This document shows positions 27,554-34,940 of a DNA stretch of 64,000 bases, piece by piece. The translations under genes were made by a program, and so were the position numbers. The notes beneath the pieces are model-generated. The model did no database searches and was not told the origin of the DNA. It saw only the letters and a list, made by a program, of their open reading frames with translations. Source of the DNA: JAJPXC01 sp964520525 (GTDB lineage Bacteria; Bacteroidota; Bacteroidia; Bacteroidales; Muribaculaceae). The stretch covers positions 1-64,000 of the forward strand of contig CAZFNR010000004.1 of NCBI GenBank assembly GCA_964520525.1, read 5' to 3'. Positions within the stretch are counted from its first letter, which is position 1; every line of letters begins with the position of its first letter.

Positions 27554-28183
27554 ATGAAAAATTTTAAATCATTGATGATAGCCGCATTGGCTGTCATGGC
27601 AAGCATCACTCTAGCATCATGCTCTGACGATGACGTCGGTCCCGGCTCGAAAGCCGACTTGGTGGGCAGATGGGAATCGGTTCATGAAGAAGGTTGGGAA
27701 AAAGAAGACGGCGAGATTGTTGATGAATGGGATGATTATGGCAAAAGCCTCAGATGGGACTTTTACGCCGACGGCACATGCTCTGACGATGACGTCGGTC
27801 CCGGCTCGAAAGCCGACTTGGTGGGCAGATGGGAATCGGTTCATGAAGAAGGTTGGGAAAAAGAAGACGGCGAGATTGTTGATGAATGGGATGATTATGG
27901 CAAAAGCCTCAGATGGGACTTTTACGCCGACGGCACATGGGCCGGTCAGGAATGGACCGGTTCCAGATGGGGAAGTGCCGAATATGGAACTTACAACTAT
28001 AAAGGCGGCACTCTCACCATTACGGGTGATGATTGGGATGAACCCGACATAATCAAAGTCATCAAACTGACCAGTTCGGGACTTGTCGTTGAGGGCTCTT
28101 ACTCAGAGCGTGAGTATGGTATCAAATACGAAGAATACAACCGCATTACTTTCGAAAAAGTCGCCGACTTTGACGAAGATTAA
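27554..28183 (+). CDS. Small lipoprotein with internal 53-residue tandem duplication
   Basis: A 209-residue lipoprotein with signal peptide and lipobox LASC (Cys23). Residues 23-75 and 76-128 are identical copies, starting at the lipidated Cys itself (CSDDDVGPGSKADLVGRW) and ending FYADGT. Without the duplication the protein would be 156 residues with a lipocalin-like small beta-barrel fold (GRWE ... WDFYADGTW ... GGTLTITGDDW). The second copy carries an internal Cys where none is expected. The function is unknown; small lipocalin-like lipoproteins of this kind are common in Bacteroidales. A paralogue with the same signal region is encoded at 29383-30132. Confidence 0.8.
   Translation: MKNFKSLMIAALAVMASITLASCSDDDVGPGSKADLVGRWESVHEEGWEKEDGEIVDEWDDYGKSLRWDFYADGTCSDDDVGPGSKADLVGRWESVHEEGWEKEDGEIVDEWDDYGKSLRWDFYADGTWAGQEWTGSRWGSAEYGTYNYKGGTLTITGDDWDEPDIIKVIKLTSSGLVVEGSYSEREYGIKYEEYNRITFEKVADFDED
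27618..27776 (+). repeat. Tandem repeat, copy 1 (159 bp)
   Basis: First copy of a perfect direct repeat. The offset to copy 2 is 159 bases (53 codons), keeping the frame. It begins with CATG, which recurs at both later boundaries (27777-27780 and 27936-27939). Confidence 0.95.
27777..27935 (+). repeat. Tandem repeat, copy 2 (159 bp)
   Basis: Second copy, without any difference from copy 1 that I can find. Sequence diverges right after the closing CATG at 27936-27939. The 4-base microhomology is what replication slippage or unequal exchange would leave. Confidence 0.95.
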
Positions 28184-28209
28184 CAAATTAGCACCCCGAT
28201 AAACATAGC

Positions 28210-28250
28210 AATGGCCGCTCTCATCATGGGAACGGCCATTTTCGTTTTTA
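28210..28250 (+). terminator. Intrinsic terminator after the duplicated lipoprotein gene
   Basis: AATGGCCG (28210-28217) pairs with CGGCCATT (28233-28240), followed by TTCGTTTTT. It lies 26 bases after the stop codon. Confidence 0.75.
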
Positions 28251-28275
28251 AATATTGCCAAATTTTGGATATGAC

Positions 28276-28311
28276 TAAAAAAGTCAAGTTTCTACATGTA
28301 AAAACTTGACT
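28276..28311 (-). terminator. Intrinsic terminator of panB (30-bp near-perfect palindrome)
   Basis: Positions 28282-28311 form a palindrome with 14 of 15 pairs matched, AGTCAAGTTT at one end and AAACTTGACT at the other. On the minus strand it is followed by a run of T, giving a strong terminator about 75 bases after the panB stop. An operator role cannot be excluded. Confidence 0.65.
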
Positions 28312-28360
28312 ATTTATCTGCAACGTGCCGAGAAAGGCAGATAAAAGCACTTTCTCAGTC

Positions 28361-28387
28361 AATGGCATAAGCCATTTTCGTTTTTTT
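28361..28387 (+). terminator. Second plus-strand terminator near the panB 3' end
   Basis: AATGGC (28361-28366) pairs with GCCATT (28371-28376), followed by TTCG and seven T. Its flank (GCCATTTTCGTTTTT then TATTGC) repeats that of the terminator at 28210-28250, and it overlaps the last codons of panB on the other strand. Confidence 0.5.
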
Positions 28388-29204
28388 AGTATTGCTCTTT
28401 CTCGTTGGGGAAATCGCGGGTTTTGACATCGTCGATGTAGTGGGCCACTGCATCGTTAATGACGGTGGCGAGGTCGGCGTAGCGGCGCAGGAAACGCGGC
28501 GAGAAGCCTTTGTTAATTCCAAGCATATCGTGCATCACGAGCACCTGTCCGTCGGTACCGCCGCCGGCACCAATGCCAATGACCGGGATTGTGAGCTGCT
28601 CGGATACCTTGCGCGCCAAATCGGCGGGAATCTTCTCAAGCACCACGGCGAAACAGCCAATCTCCTCAAGCAGCCGCGCGTCATCGATGAGTTTCGCCGC
28701 CTCAGCCTCCTCTCTTGCACGCACTGAATAAGTGCCAAACTTATTGATTGACTGCGGCGTGAGACCGAGGTGTCCCATCACCGGGATGCCCGCACTGAGA
28801 ATGCGTTCGATTGACTCGCGAATCTCGGAGCCGCCCTCCATCTTTACCGCCTCGGCATGGCTCTCTTTCATGATGCGCACCGCCGAAGCGAGAGCTTCTT
28901 TGGAGTTGCCTTGGTAGCTACCAAACGGCATATCAACCACTACCAACGCCCGCTTAACGCCTTTAATCACACTCTTTGCATGGTAAATCATCTGGTCGAG
29001 GGTGATTGGGAGGGTGGTTATGTTGCCCGCCATCACATTTGACGCCGAGTCGCCCACAAGAATCACATCCATACCCGCCTCATCAATAAGGCGAGCCATG
29101 GAATAGTCATAAGCTGTGAGCATTGCTATCTTTTCGCCCCGCGCTTTCATCTCCACAAGGCGGTGGGTTGTCACTTTTCGCTGGTCTTCAGTATAGGTTG
29201 ACAT
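28386..29204 (-). CDS. panB: 3-methyl-2-oxobutanoate hydroxymethyltransferase
   Basis: A 272-residue enzyme making ketopantoate from ketoisovalerate with methylenetetrahydrofolate, the first committed step of pantothenate synthesis. The blocks AMLTAYDYSMARLIDEAG (about 22-39), VGDSASNVM (about 50-58, Mg-binding Asp), KMEGG (about 118-122), GHLGLTPQS (about 142-150) and IGIGAGGGTDGQVLV (about 207-221) are all present. No other pan gene is nearby. Both flanking genes are plus-strand lipoproteins, so panB stands alone in its orientation. Confidence 0.95.
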   Translation of the reverse strand: MSTYTEDQRKVTTHRLVEMKARGEKIAMLTAYDYSMARLIDEAGMDVILVGDSASNVMAGNITTLPITLDQMIYHAKSVIKGVKRALVVVDMPFGSYQGNSKEALASAVRIMKESHAEAVKMEGGSEIRESIERILSAGIPVMGHLGLTPQSINKFGTYSVRAREEAEAAKLIDDARLLEEIGCFAVVLEKIPADLARKVSEQLTIPVIGIGAGGGTDGQVLVMHDMLGINKGFSPRFLRRYADLATVINDAVAHYIDDVKTRDFPNEKEQY

Positions 29205-29234
29205 GATAAAGTTTTGATTTTAAGTTTAACTACG

Positions 29235-29242
29235 CGAAGTTA
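29235..29242 (-). promoter_or_regulatory. Possible -7 box (TAACTTCG) upstream of panB
   Basis: The minus strand reads TAACTTCG, one base from TAnnTTTG, about 31 bases before the start codon. No clear -33 element. The same variant occurs before the phospholipase gene at 36072. Confidence 0.35.
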
Positions 29243-29336
29243 CTATAAATTTTAATACCCGCGCCTACCACCAGGCATAAGGGGGGATTTAACATTATTT
29301 AACCCGATTTGGCGGTTATTGCCCGCCGTTTTTCCG

Positions 29337-29344
29337 TAAATTTG
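29337..29344 (+). promoter_or_regulatory. -7 box (TAAATTTG) of the second small lipoprotein gene
   Basis: Exact TAnnTTTG match, 38 bases before the ATG at 29383. TTTG at 29308-29311 is upstream but spaced 25 bases. Confidence 0.6.
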
Positions 29345-29382
29345 TACAATTAGAATTAATCACTATTAAAAACACTACCAAA

Positions 29383-30132
29383 ATGAGAAATTTCAAATCT
29401 TTGATGCTCGCAGCCTTTGCCGCGCTCGCCTGCATCGCATTACCCTCATGCTCTGACGATGACGACGGTCCCGGCTCGAAAAGCGACTTCATCGGCACTT
29501 GGCAAAAAGAGTCAACCGACTATTACACACAATTTGATAGCGACGGCACGGGTCAGAAATTTGAAGGCTCGCCCGAAAGCCCGCACTGGGTAGAGCCATT
29601 CGCATGGCGCATAAAGAACGGCAGCCTTGACATAGACTATGACCGGGGCGACTGGACCGACATAGAGCACCACGAATACCGATTCAGCGACAAAAACAAC
29701 ACCCTCGAATTGAGATACTTCGCCAAAACGAAAGGGGATAATTACTCAGAGGTGGATGGCCGCGATTGGGAGACATATCACAAAGTCGGCAGCGAGTATG
29801 AAGAAGATGATGACGATGAGCCTGAGGTAAAGGGGAGTGTCTCCATCACTAACATCACCGCACAGAAAAAGACATCAACAGGCCTGCAAATCAATGTGAC
29901 GGTTAGCGCGTCAGGCATATCGGCAAGCGATGTCAAAGGGATAGGCGCGGTGGGCGGCACCTCGTCCAACGGCAACGGCAGTCTATATGCTTCGCTTGGC
30001 TCCGGCAAACTGTCGGGTACGGTAAAAATCACGTCCGGGCTAAAAAGCAAGACTAAATATTACATCAAAGCTTATCTGACTACAAAGAACGGAACAGTCT
30101 ACAGCTCTGTCAGATCAGTAACCACGCCATAA
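29383..30132 (+). CDS. Small lipoprotein, lipocalin-like plus C-terminal Ig/FN3-like domain
   Basis: A 249-residue lipoprotein with signal peptide and lipobox LPSC (Cys23). The signal region and the next residues (CSDDDDGPGSK) are almost the same as in the lipoprotein at 27554, and the DNA there is near-identical over about 36 bases. Residues 30-130 look lipocalin-like (FIGTWQKE ... DSDGTGQKF ... YRFSDKNNTLEL). An acidic linker (EEDDDDEPEVKG, about 142-153) joins a beta-rich domain at about 154-249 (SVSITNITAQ ... TKYYIKAYLTTKNGTVYSS), which resembles FN3. The function is unknown. It is a paralogue of the lipoprotein at 27554, with panB inserted between them on the other strand. Confidence 0.75.
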   Translation: MRNFKSLMLAAFAALACIALPSCSDDDDGPGSKSDFIGTWQKESTDYYTQFDSDGTGQKFEGSPESPHWVEPFAWRIKNGSLDIDYDRGDWTDIEHHEYRFSDKNNTLELRYFAKTKGDNYSEVDGRDWETYHKVGSEYEEDDDDEPEVKGSVSITNITAQKKTSTGLQINVTVSASGISASDVKGIGAVGGTSSNGNGSLYASLGSGKLSGTVKITSGLKSKTKYYIKAYLTTKNGTVYSSVRSVTTP

Positions 30133-30158
30133 ATAAAGCGAAGTAATAACCGCGATAA

Positions 30159-30193
30159 CGGCGGGGTGCCTCTCAACAGGGGGCGCCCCGCCG
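30159..30193 (+). terminator. GC-rich hairpin terminator
   Basis: A 12-bp stem, CGGCGGGGTGCC (30159-30170) with GGCGCCCCGCCG (30182-30193) including one G-U pair, then CATTTTCG. It lies 27 bases after the lipoprotein stop. Confidence 0.6.
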
Positions 30194-30303
30194 CATTTTC
30201 GCTTATGGCGAAAAAAACAATCTTTGGGATTTGAACCGGACGGTTTTTTTGAACGGTTTGAACAAAACAGATAACAATTATTAGTTTTTAATTAAATTTT
30301 CAT

Positions 30304-30311
30304 TAAATTTG
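30304..30311 (+). promoter_or_regulatory. -7 box (TAAATTTG) upstream of the Na/Pi cotransporter gene
   Basis: Exact TAnnTTTG match, 64 bases before the ATG at 30376. The preceding DNA is AT-rich without a clear -33 TTG. Confidence 0.6.
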
Positions 30312-30375
30312 TCCGCTGAAACCACTATCGGTTCCCACCGATGGCTGGAATACACCACTACCACACATTCAGTCA

Positions 30376-32196
30376 ATGAATTACAGTTTTCTTGATTTTT
30401 TAGGGCTCTTGGGAGCCGTCGGCCTGTTCCTATATGGGATGAAGGTCATGAGTGAAGGTCTACAAAAAGCTGCAGGCGATCGTCTACGCAACATCCTGTC
30501 GGCAATGACCCGCAATCGTTTCGCTGGCACGTTGACAGGATTTTTTATTACAGCGCTGATACAAAGTTCGTCGGCATCGACAGTAATGGTGGTCAGCTTT
30601 GTCAACGCAGGGCTGATGACGCTGGCGCAGTCGATGGCCGTCATCATGGGCGCTAACGTCGGAACGACTTTCACCGCTTGGATAATAGCCCTATTCGGAT
30701 TCAAGGTAGAGATTTCAGCATTCGCCATCCCGCTCATCGGTTTGGCGGTGCCGCTGCTGTTTGCCAAGTCGAGCCGCAACAAGTCAATCGGAGAGTTCCT
30801 GATAGGTTTCGCGTTCCTGTTCATGGGCCTCGACATGATTAGCCGATATGTCCCCGACCTGCAAAGCAACCCCGATATGTTTGCCTTCTTGCAGCACTAC
30901 AGTTCGCTCGGCTTCGGCTCGGTTTTGATATTCCTCTCCGTCGGATTGCTCGTCACGATGGTGATTCAATCGTCGGCGGCTACGTTTGCAATCACGCTGA
31001 TTATGTGCAGCAAAGGGTGGATTACGTTTGACCTCGCTTGCGCCATAGTCCTCGGTAGCAACGTCGGCACGACAATAACACCGATACTCGCCTCGTTGAG
31101 CGGCAACGTCGCCGCCAAACGCACGGCGATGGGACACCTGCTCTTCAATCTCCTCGGATTGGTGTGGACGCTGATAATTTTCTACCCATTTGTCAACCTA
31201 AACGTCTGGATTACCGAAGCCATCGGACAAGGTGACCCCACCGCGCTTACAGACTATGTCAACCACATCGAGAGTACGCAACCCGATCTCTACAACCACC
31301 TGTTCGACGGAAGCCTACCCGCCGGCCACGAGGTGTCGAAAGCCATTCTGAGAATGCAAATCAGCGTATCGTTCGGATTATCGATGTTCCACACGGTGTT
31401 TAACCTCATCAACCTCTCTATAATGATTTGGTTTACCGGGCTTTATGTCAAAATCGTGGAATGGCTCATCCCCGCCAAGCACAAAGAAGACGAGGAGTTC
31501 CAACTCAAATACATATCGGGCGGTATGCTAAGCGCGTCGGAACTCAACATAGCGCAGGCCGAGAAAGAAATCGCGGTCTATGCGCAACGTGTGGACCGAA
31601 TGATAAAGATGGCCCAGGATTTAGTGCACACCGAGGAGGGGAGCGAGGAGTTCAACAAGCTGTTCTCGCGGCTTGAGAAATATGAGGAGATTTCTGACCG
31701 CATGGAAATCGAGATAGCCCATTATCTCAACCGATGCGCCGAGGGACGCCTATCGAACGAAGGTAAGCTCCACATCGCAGGCCTGCTGCGCATAGTATCA
31801 GAGATCGAGAGCATCGCCGACGGCTGCTATGGCGTAGCCAAAATACTTCTGCGCAAACAGAGCAGCAAAACGCAGTTCAACGACAGGATATACGCTAATA
31901 TCGACTTGATGTTCAGCTATGTGACATCGGCGATGGCCAATATGCTCAAACTGATTTCAAGCATCGAGAACATCTACGAGGCCGACATCATCATCTCTTA
32001 CAACAAGGAGCGTGAAATCAACAACCTGCGTAACCAGTTGCGCAACGGCAACGTTGAGAACATCAACGAGAAACGCTATGAGTATCAGGCAGGCATATAC
32101 TACATGGATATAATCTCTGACCTCGAAAAGACCGGTGACTACATCATCAATGTGGTCGACACGGTCAAGGACCAGTTCCGCAAGCTCAAAGGCTGA
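30376..32196 (+). CDS. Na/Pi cotransporter family protein with PhoU-like domain
   Basis: A 606-residue protein. The membrane part (about 1-370) has the two inverted Na/Pi-cotransporter repeats with the QSSSAST and QSSAATFAIT motifs (about 63-69 and 198-207), and GANVGTTFTA and GSNVGTTITP mark the paired cores. The C-terminal part (about 390-600) is a helical PhoU-like domain (ERDRM-type helices, SEIESIADGCYGVA, DIISDLEKTGDYI). Members move phosphate with sodium; in bacteria many work as exporters or low-affinity importers. The downstream receiver-domain gene is suggestive but not adjacent enough to prove a link. Confidence 0.92.
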   Translation: MNYSFLDFLGLLGAVGLFLYGMKVMSEGLQKAAGDRLRNILSAMTRNRFAGTLTGFFITALIQSSSASTVMVVSFVNAGLMTLAQSMAVIMGANVGTTFTAWIIALFGFKVEISAFAIPLIGLAVPLLFAKSSRNKSIGEFLIGFAFLFMGLDMISRYVPDLQSNPDMFAFLQHYSSLGFGSVLIFLSVGLLVTMVIQSSAATFAITLIMCSKGWITFDLACAIVLGSNVGTTITPILASLSGNVAAKRTAMGHLLFNLLGLVWTLIIFYPFVNLNVWITEAIGQGDPTALTDYVNHIESTQPDLYNHLFDGSLPAGHEVSKAILRMQISVSFGLSMFHTVFNLINLSIMIWFTGLYVKIVEWLIPAKHKEDEEFQLKYISGGMLSASELNIAQAEKEIAVYAQRVDRMIKMAQDLVHTEEGSEEFNKLFSRLEKYEEISDRMEIEIAHYLNRCAEGRLSNEGKLHIAGLLRIVSEIESIADGCYGVAKILLRKQSSKTQFNDRIYANIDLMFSYVTSAMANMLKLISSIENIYEADIIISYNKEREINNLRNQLRNGNVENINEKRYEYQAGIYYMDIISDLEKTGDYIINVVDTVKDQFRKLKG

Positions 32197-32209
32197 AAGC
32201 GACACTACC

Positions 32210-32235
32210 GCCCGATTAACCGATACTAATCGGGC
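32210..32235 (+). terminator. Hairpin after the Na/Pi cotransporter gene
   Basis: Perfect 9-bp stem GCCCGATTA (32210-32218) with TAATCGGGC (32227-32235) and an 8-base loop. No T tract follows, so it may be a factor-dependent terminator or an mRNA-end stabiliser. Confidence 0.45.
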
Positions 32236-32326
32236 AGGTCGAGCGGGGGATTGGCCGATAGGTTAAGATTTAGTTACAAGGGTTAGAAAAGGTTGTTACA
32301 AACTCGCCGCGTCGGGTGACGGGGGC

Positions 32327-32334
32327 TATCTTCG
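32327..32334 (+). promoter_or_regulatory. Possible -7 box (TATCTTCG) upstream of the receiver-domain gene
   Basis: One mismatch from TAnnTTTG (C for T at the seventh position), 50 bases before the ATG at 32385. No -33 element at normal spacing. Confidence 0.3.
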
Positions 32335-32384
32335 CGATGGATTCATCACACAGATGAGAGCCATCACCCACCCCTCACCCAACA

Positions 32385-32765
32385 ATGCCCCCGAATCAAA
32401 AAATACTGGTCGTCGGCAGTGACGAGCGCAGCCGGCAGTTGATTACATTTCATCTGCGGGAAAGCGGGTACGCTACCGAGGAAGCCGCCACGGCTGAAAC
32501 GGCGTTGCAAATGGATTTGCCGGCATATAGCTTGATTATCATTGACACCGCATTGAAACGGATGGACGGCCTCAAGCTCACAAGCCTCATAAGAGGCACT
32601 GACGCCACCGCTCATATCCCATTAATCATTTGCTCATCGAGGGGGGATTCTGACTCAATCATAGCGGGATTCGACGCCGGAGCCGACGATTACATCGTCA
32701 AACCTGTCTCGCAACGCTCGATGATGGCGAGAGTGAGAGCGGTGCTTCGCCGACTTTACCACTAA
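32385..32765 (+). CDS. Stand-alone response-regulator receiver domain, atypical acidic pocket
   Basis: A 126-residue protein made of a single receiver domain. The phospho-acceptor Asp is in LIIIDTALKRMDG (about residue 53), the switch Ser in IICSSRGD (about 84) and the Lys in DDYIVKPVS (about 105). The N-terminal acidic pair that binds Mg is altered: ILVVGSDE in place of ILVVDDE, so Gly and Ser replace the two Asp residues in an ungapped alignment. The chain ends right after the receiver fold (RVRAVLRRLYH), where OmpR-type regulators continue into a winged helix. It could be a phosphorylation-independent or weakly phosphorylated adaptor. No histidine kinase is nearby. Confidence 0.8.
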   Translation: MPPNQKILVVGSDERSRQLITFHLRESGYATEEAATAETALQMDLPAYSLIIIDTALKRMDGLKLTSLIRGTDATAHIPLIICSSRGDSDSIIAGFDAGADDYIVKPVSQRSMMARVRAVLRRLYH

Positions 32766-32788
32766 CCCCGCTACACAAACCAATACCG

Positions 32789-33385
32789 ATGTTACCAAAC
32801 TGCTATATATCCGGGCGCAACGAAGCCGGGACCGATGAAGCCGGGCGCGGTTGCCTGGCCGGGCCGGTCTACGCCGCCGCCGTCATCCTACCCGATGATT
32901 TCCACCATCCGCTGCTCAACGACTCGAAACAGCTCACAGAAGCGCGCCGCGACAAGCTGCGCCCCATAATCGAAGCTGAAGCCATCGCATGGGCTATCGG
33001 CATAGTCACAGCCGAGGAGATTGACCGCGTCAACATACTCAACGCCTCAATCCTCGCCATGCACCGCGCACTCGACGGGCTTGCCCCCCGCCCCGGGGCT
33101 GTGATAGTCGACGGGAACAGGTTTAAGCCTTACGGCGACCTGCCGTGGACTACATTTGTCAAGGGTGACGGTCGATATGGGAATATCGCCGCCGCGTCTA
33201 TCTTGGCCAAGACCCACCGCGACGAAGCTATGAGGGAACTCGCCGCACGGTATCCGCAATACGGCTGGGAAGTCAACAAAGGGTATCCAACGCGCGACCA
33301 CCGCGCCGCCATCGCCGAGCATGGGCCATCGCCGCTGCACCGCCTCAGTTTCCGCCTGCTTCCCGACCCTTCGCTCCCGTTTTGA
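32789..33385 (+). CDS. rnhB: Ribonuclease HII
   Basis: A 198-residue endonuclease that cuts RNA in RNA-DNA hybrids and removes misincorporated ribonucleotides. The catalytic motif is GTDEAGRGCLAGPV (about 12-25, with the DE pair). The later acidic residues are in VIVDGNRF (about 107-114) and ASILAKTHRDE (about 137-147). The GRG loop needed for recognising the 5' ribonucleotide junction is intact. The 3' end overlaps the convergent comM gene by 41 bases. Confidence 0.95.
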   Translation: MLPNCYISGRNEAGTDEAGRGCLAGPVYAAAVILPDDFHHPLLNDSKQLTEARRDKLRPIIEAEAIAWAIGIVTAEEIDRVNILNASILAMHRALDGLAPRPGAVIVDGNRFKPYGDLPWTTFVKGDGRYGNIAAASILAKTHRDEAMRELAARYPQYGWEVNKGYPTRDHRAAIAEHGPSPLHRLSFRLLPDPSLPF

Positions 33386-34934
33386 CAACGCTTACAGTGG
33401 AACCCCACGACGAGCGGTCGAGATTGCGGTAGCTGACAGCCTCCATGACGTGGGGCGCGGTTACCGCCTCTGAGCCGTCAAGGTCGGCGATTGTGCGCGC
33501 GACTTTCAGTATGCGGTCATAAGCCCTCGCCGACATATCGAAACGCGTCATCGCAAGCTTCAGATGGACCTTAGCGGCATCGTCGAGACGCACATGGCGC
33601 GCCAGTAGCCTCGGTGTCATCTGTGCGTTGCAATGCACCTCAGGCTCGTCGGCAAACCGCACGCTCTGAACGGCGCGGGCCTTAACGACGCGTTCGCGTA
33701 TGGCCGACGACGACTCTCCCTGCTTCAACGAGGATATTTCGTCAAACGGCACCGGCATTATCTCGACCTGCAGGTCGATGCGGTCGAGCAGCGGCCCGCT
33801 GATGCGGTTGAGATATTTCTGCACCGCTCCCGGGGCGCAAGTACACTCTTTGGAGGGGTGGTTGTAGTAGCCGCAGGGGCATGGATTCATGCTTGCCACA
33901 AGCATTATCGACGCCGGATAATCGACGCTGTAACGGGCGCGTGAGACGGTGATGTGGCGGTCTTCGAGGGGTTGCCTCATAACCTCCAGCACGCCGCGCG
34001 AAAACTCGGGAAATTCGTCAAGAAACAGGATGCCGTTGTGGGCCAGCGAAATCTCGCCGGGCATTGGGCTTGCCCCACCGCCGACGAGCGCCACGGGCGA
34101 TATGGTGTGATGAGGGGCGCGAAACGGCCGCGCGGTCATCAGCATAGACCCCCGCTTGAGTTTGCCGGCTACCGAGTGGATTTTAGTGGTTTCAAGAGCC
34201 TCGCGGAGGGTCAAAGGCGGCAATATCGACGGCAAACGCTTTGCCATCATCGACTTTCCTGAGCCGGGAGGGCCAACCAACAGTATGTTGTGTCCGCCGG
34301 CGCACGCCACTTCAAAAGCCCTCTTTACATTTTCCTGGCCTTTGACTTCAGAGAAATCGCAGTCAAACGACACGGCACCCCGGCGGAACTCCTCGCGGGT
34401 GTCAATCACCGTCGGTGTCAGCGCACTCTTGCCGTTGAAGAAATCAAGCACTTCCCTGAGCGTATCGACCCCGTAGACATCGATGTCGTTTACCACCGCG
34501 GCCTCCATCACGTTGGCTTTGGGGACAATCAGCCCCTCGTAGCCCAGCTCTCGGGCTTTGATGGCGATGGGAAGCGCGCCGCGTATCGGCAACACCGACC
34601 CGTCGAGCGACAGCTCGCCCATAATCATGAACCGCCCGAGACGGCTACAGTCGACCTTCTCGTCGCCAGCCATGATGCCCACAGCGAGCGGGAGGTCGTA
34701 GGCCGCGCCCTCTTTCTTGACATCGGCGGGCGACATGTTGATGACTATGTTGCGGCGCGGGAACTCAAACCCCGACACCTTTATGGCCGAGAGTATGCGC
34801 TGATAGCTCTCCTTGACCGCCGCGTCGGGAAGCCCGACAATGGTCAGAAGATAGCCGTGTTCCACCGATACCTCCATGGTAACGAGGATGGCATCAATAC
34901 CATAGACGGCGGCACCATAAACTTTTACGAGCAT
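33345..34934 (-). CDS. comM: YifB/ComM family Mg chelatase-like AAA ATPase
   Basis: A 529-residue protein. The N-terminal part (about 1-170) is a Lon-protease-like S5-fold domain (GLPDAAVKESYQRILSAI, NMSPADVKKEG). The AAA core follows: Walker A GPPGSGKSMMAKRL (about 220-233), Walker B GILFLDEFPEF (about 303-313), and the Mg-chelatase C-terminal part with FDMSARAYDRILKVARTIADL (about 468-488). In Vibrio ComM is a hexameric helicase promoting branch migration during DNA uptake; the wider family role may be recombination. The protein is cytoplasmic. The C-terminus overlaps convergent rnhB. Confidence 0.92.
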   Translation of the reverse strand: MLVKVYGAAVYGIDAILVTMEVSVEHGYLLTIVGLPDAAVKESYQRILSAIKVSGFEFPRRNIVINMSPADVKKEGAAYDLPLAVGIMAGDEKVDCSRLGRFMIMGELSLDGSVLPIRGALPIAIKARELGYEGLIVPKANVMEAAVVNDIDVYGVDTLREVLDFFNGKSALTPTVIDTREEFRRGAVSFDCDFSEVKGQENVKRAFEVACAGGHNILLVGPPGSGKSMMAKRLPSILPPLTLREALETTKIHSVAGKLKRGSMLMTARPFRAPHHTISPVALVGGGASPMPGEISLAHNGILFLDEFPEFSRGVLEVMRQPLEDRHITVSRARYSVDYPASIMLVASMNPCPCGYYNHPSKECTCAPGAVQKYLNRISGPLLDRIDLQVEIMPVPFDEISSLKQGESSSAIRERVVKARAVQSVRFADEPEVHCNAQMTPRLLARHVRLDDAAKVHLKLAMTRFDMSARAYDRILKVARTIADLDGSEAVTAPHVMEAVSYRNLDRSSWGSTVSVVKTGAKGREAGGN

Positions 34935-34940
34935 ATCGGT

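Noticed and set aside
27630..28052. Plus-strand frame over the duplicated region
   Set aside because: It is the alternative frame of the repeated lipoprotein gene, and its apparent repeats only mirror the DNA duplication.
30229..30250. tRNA-like GGGATTTGAACC stretch
   Set aside because: No matching acceptor, D or anticodon arms can be built around it.
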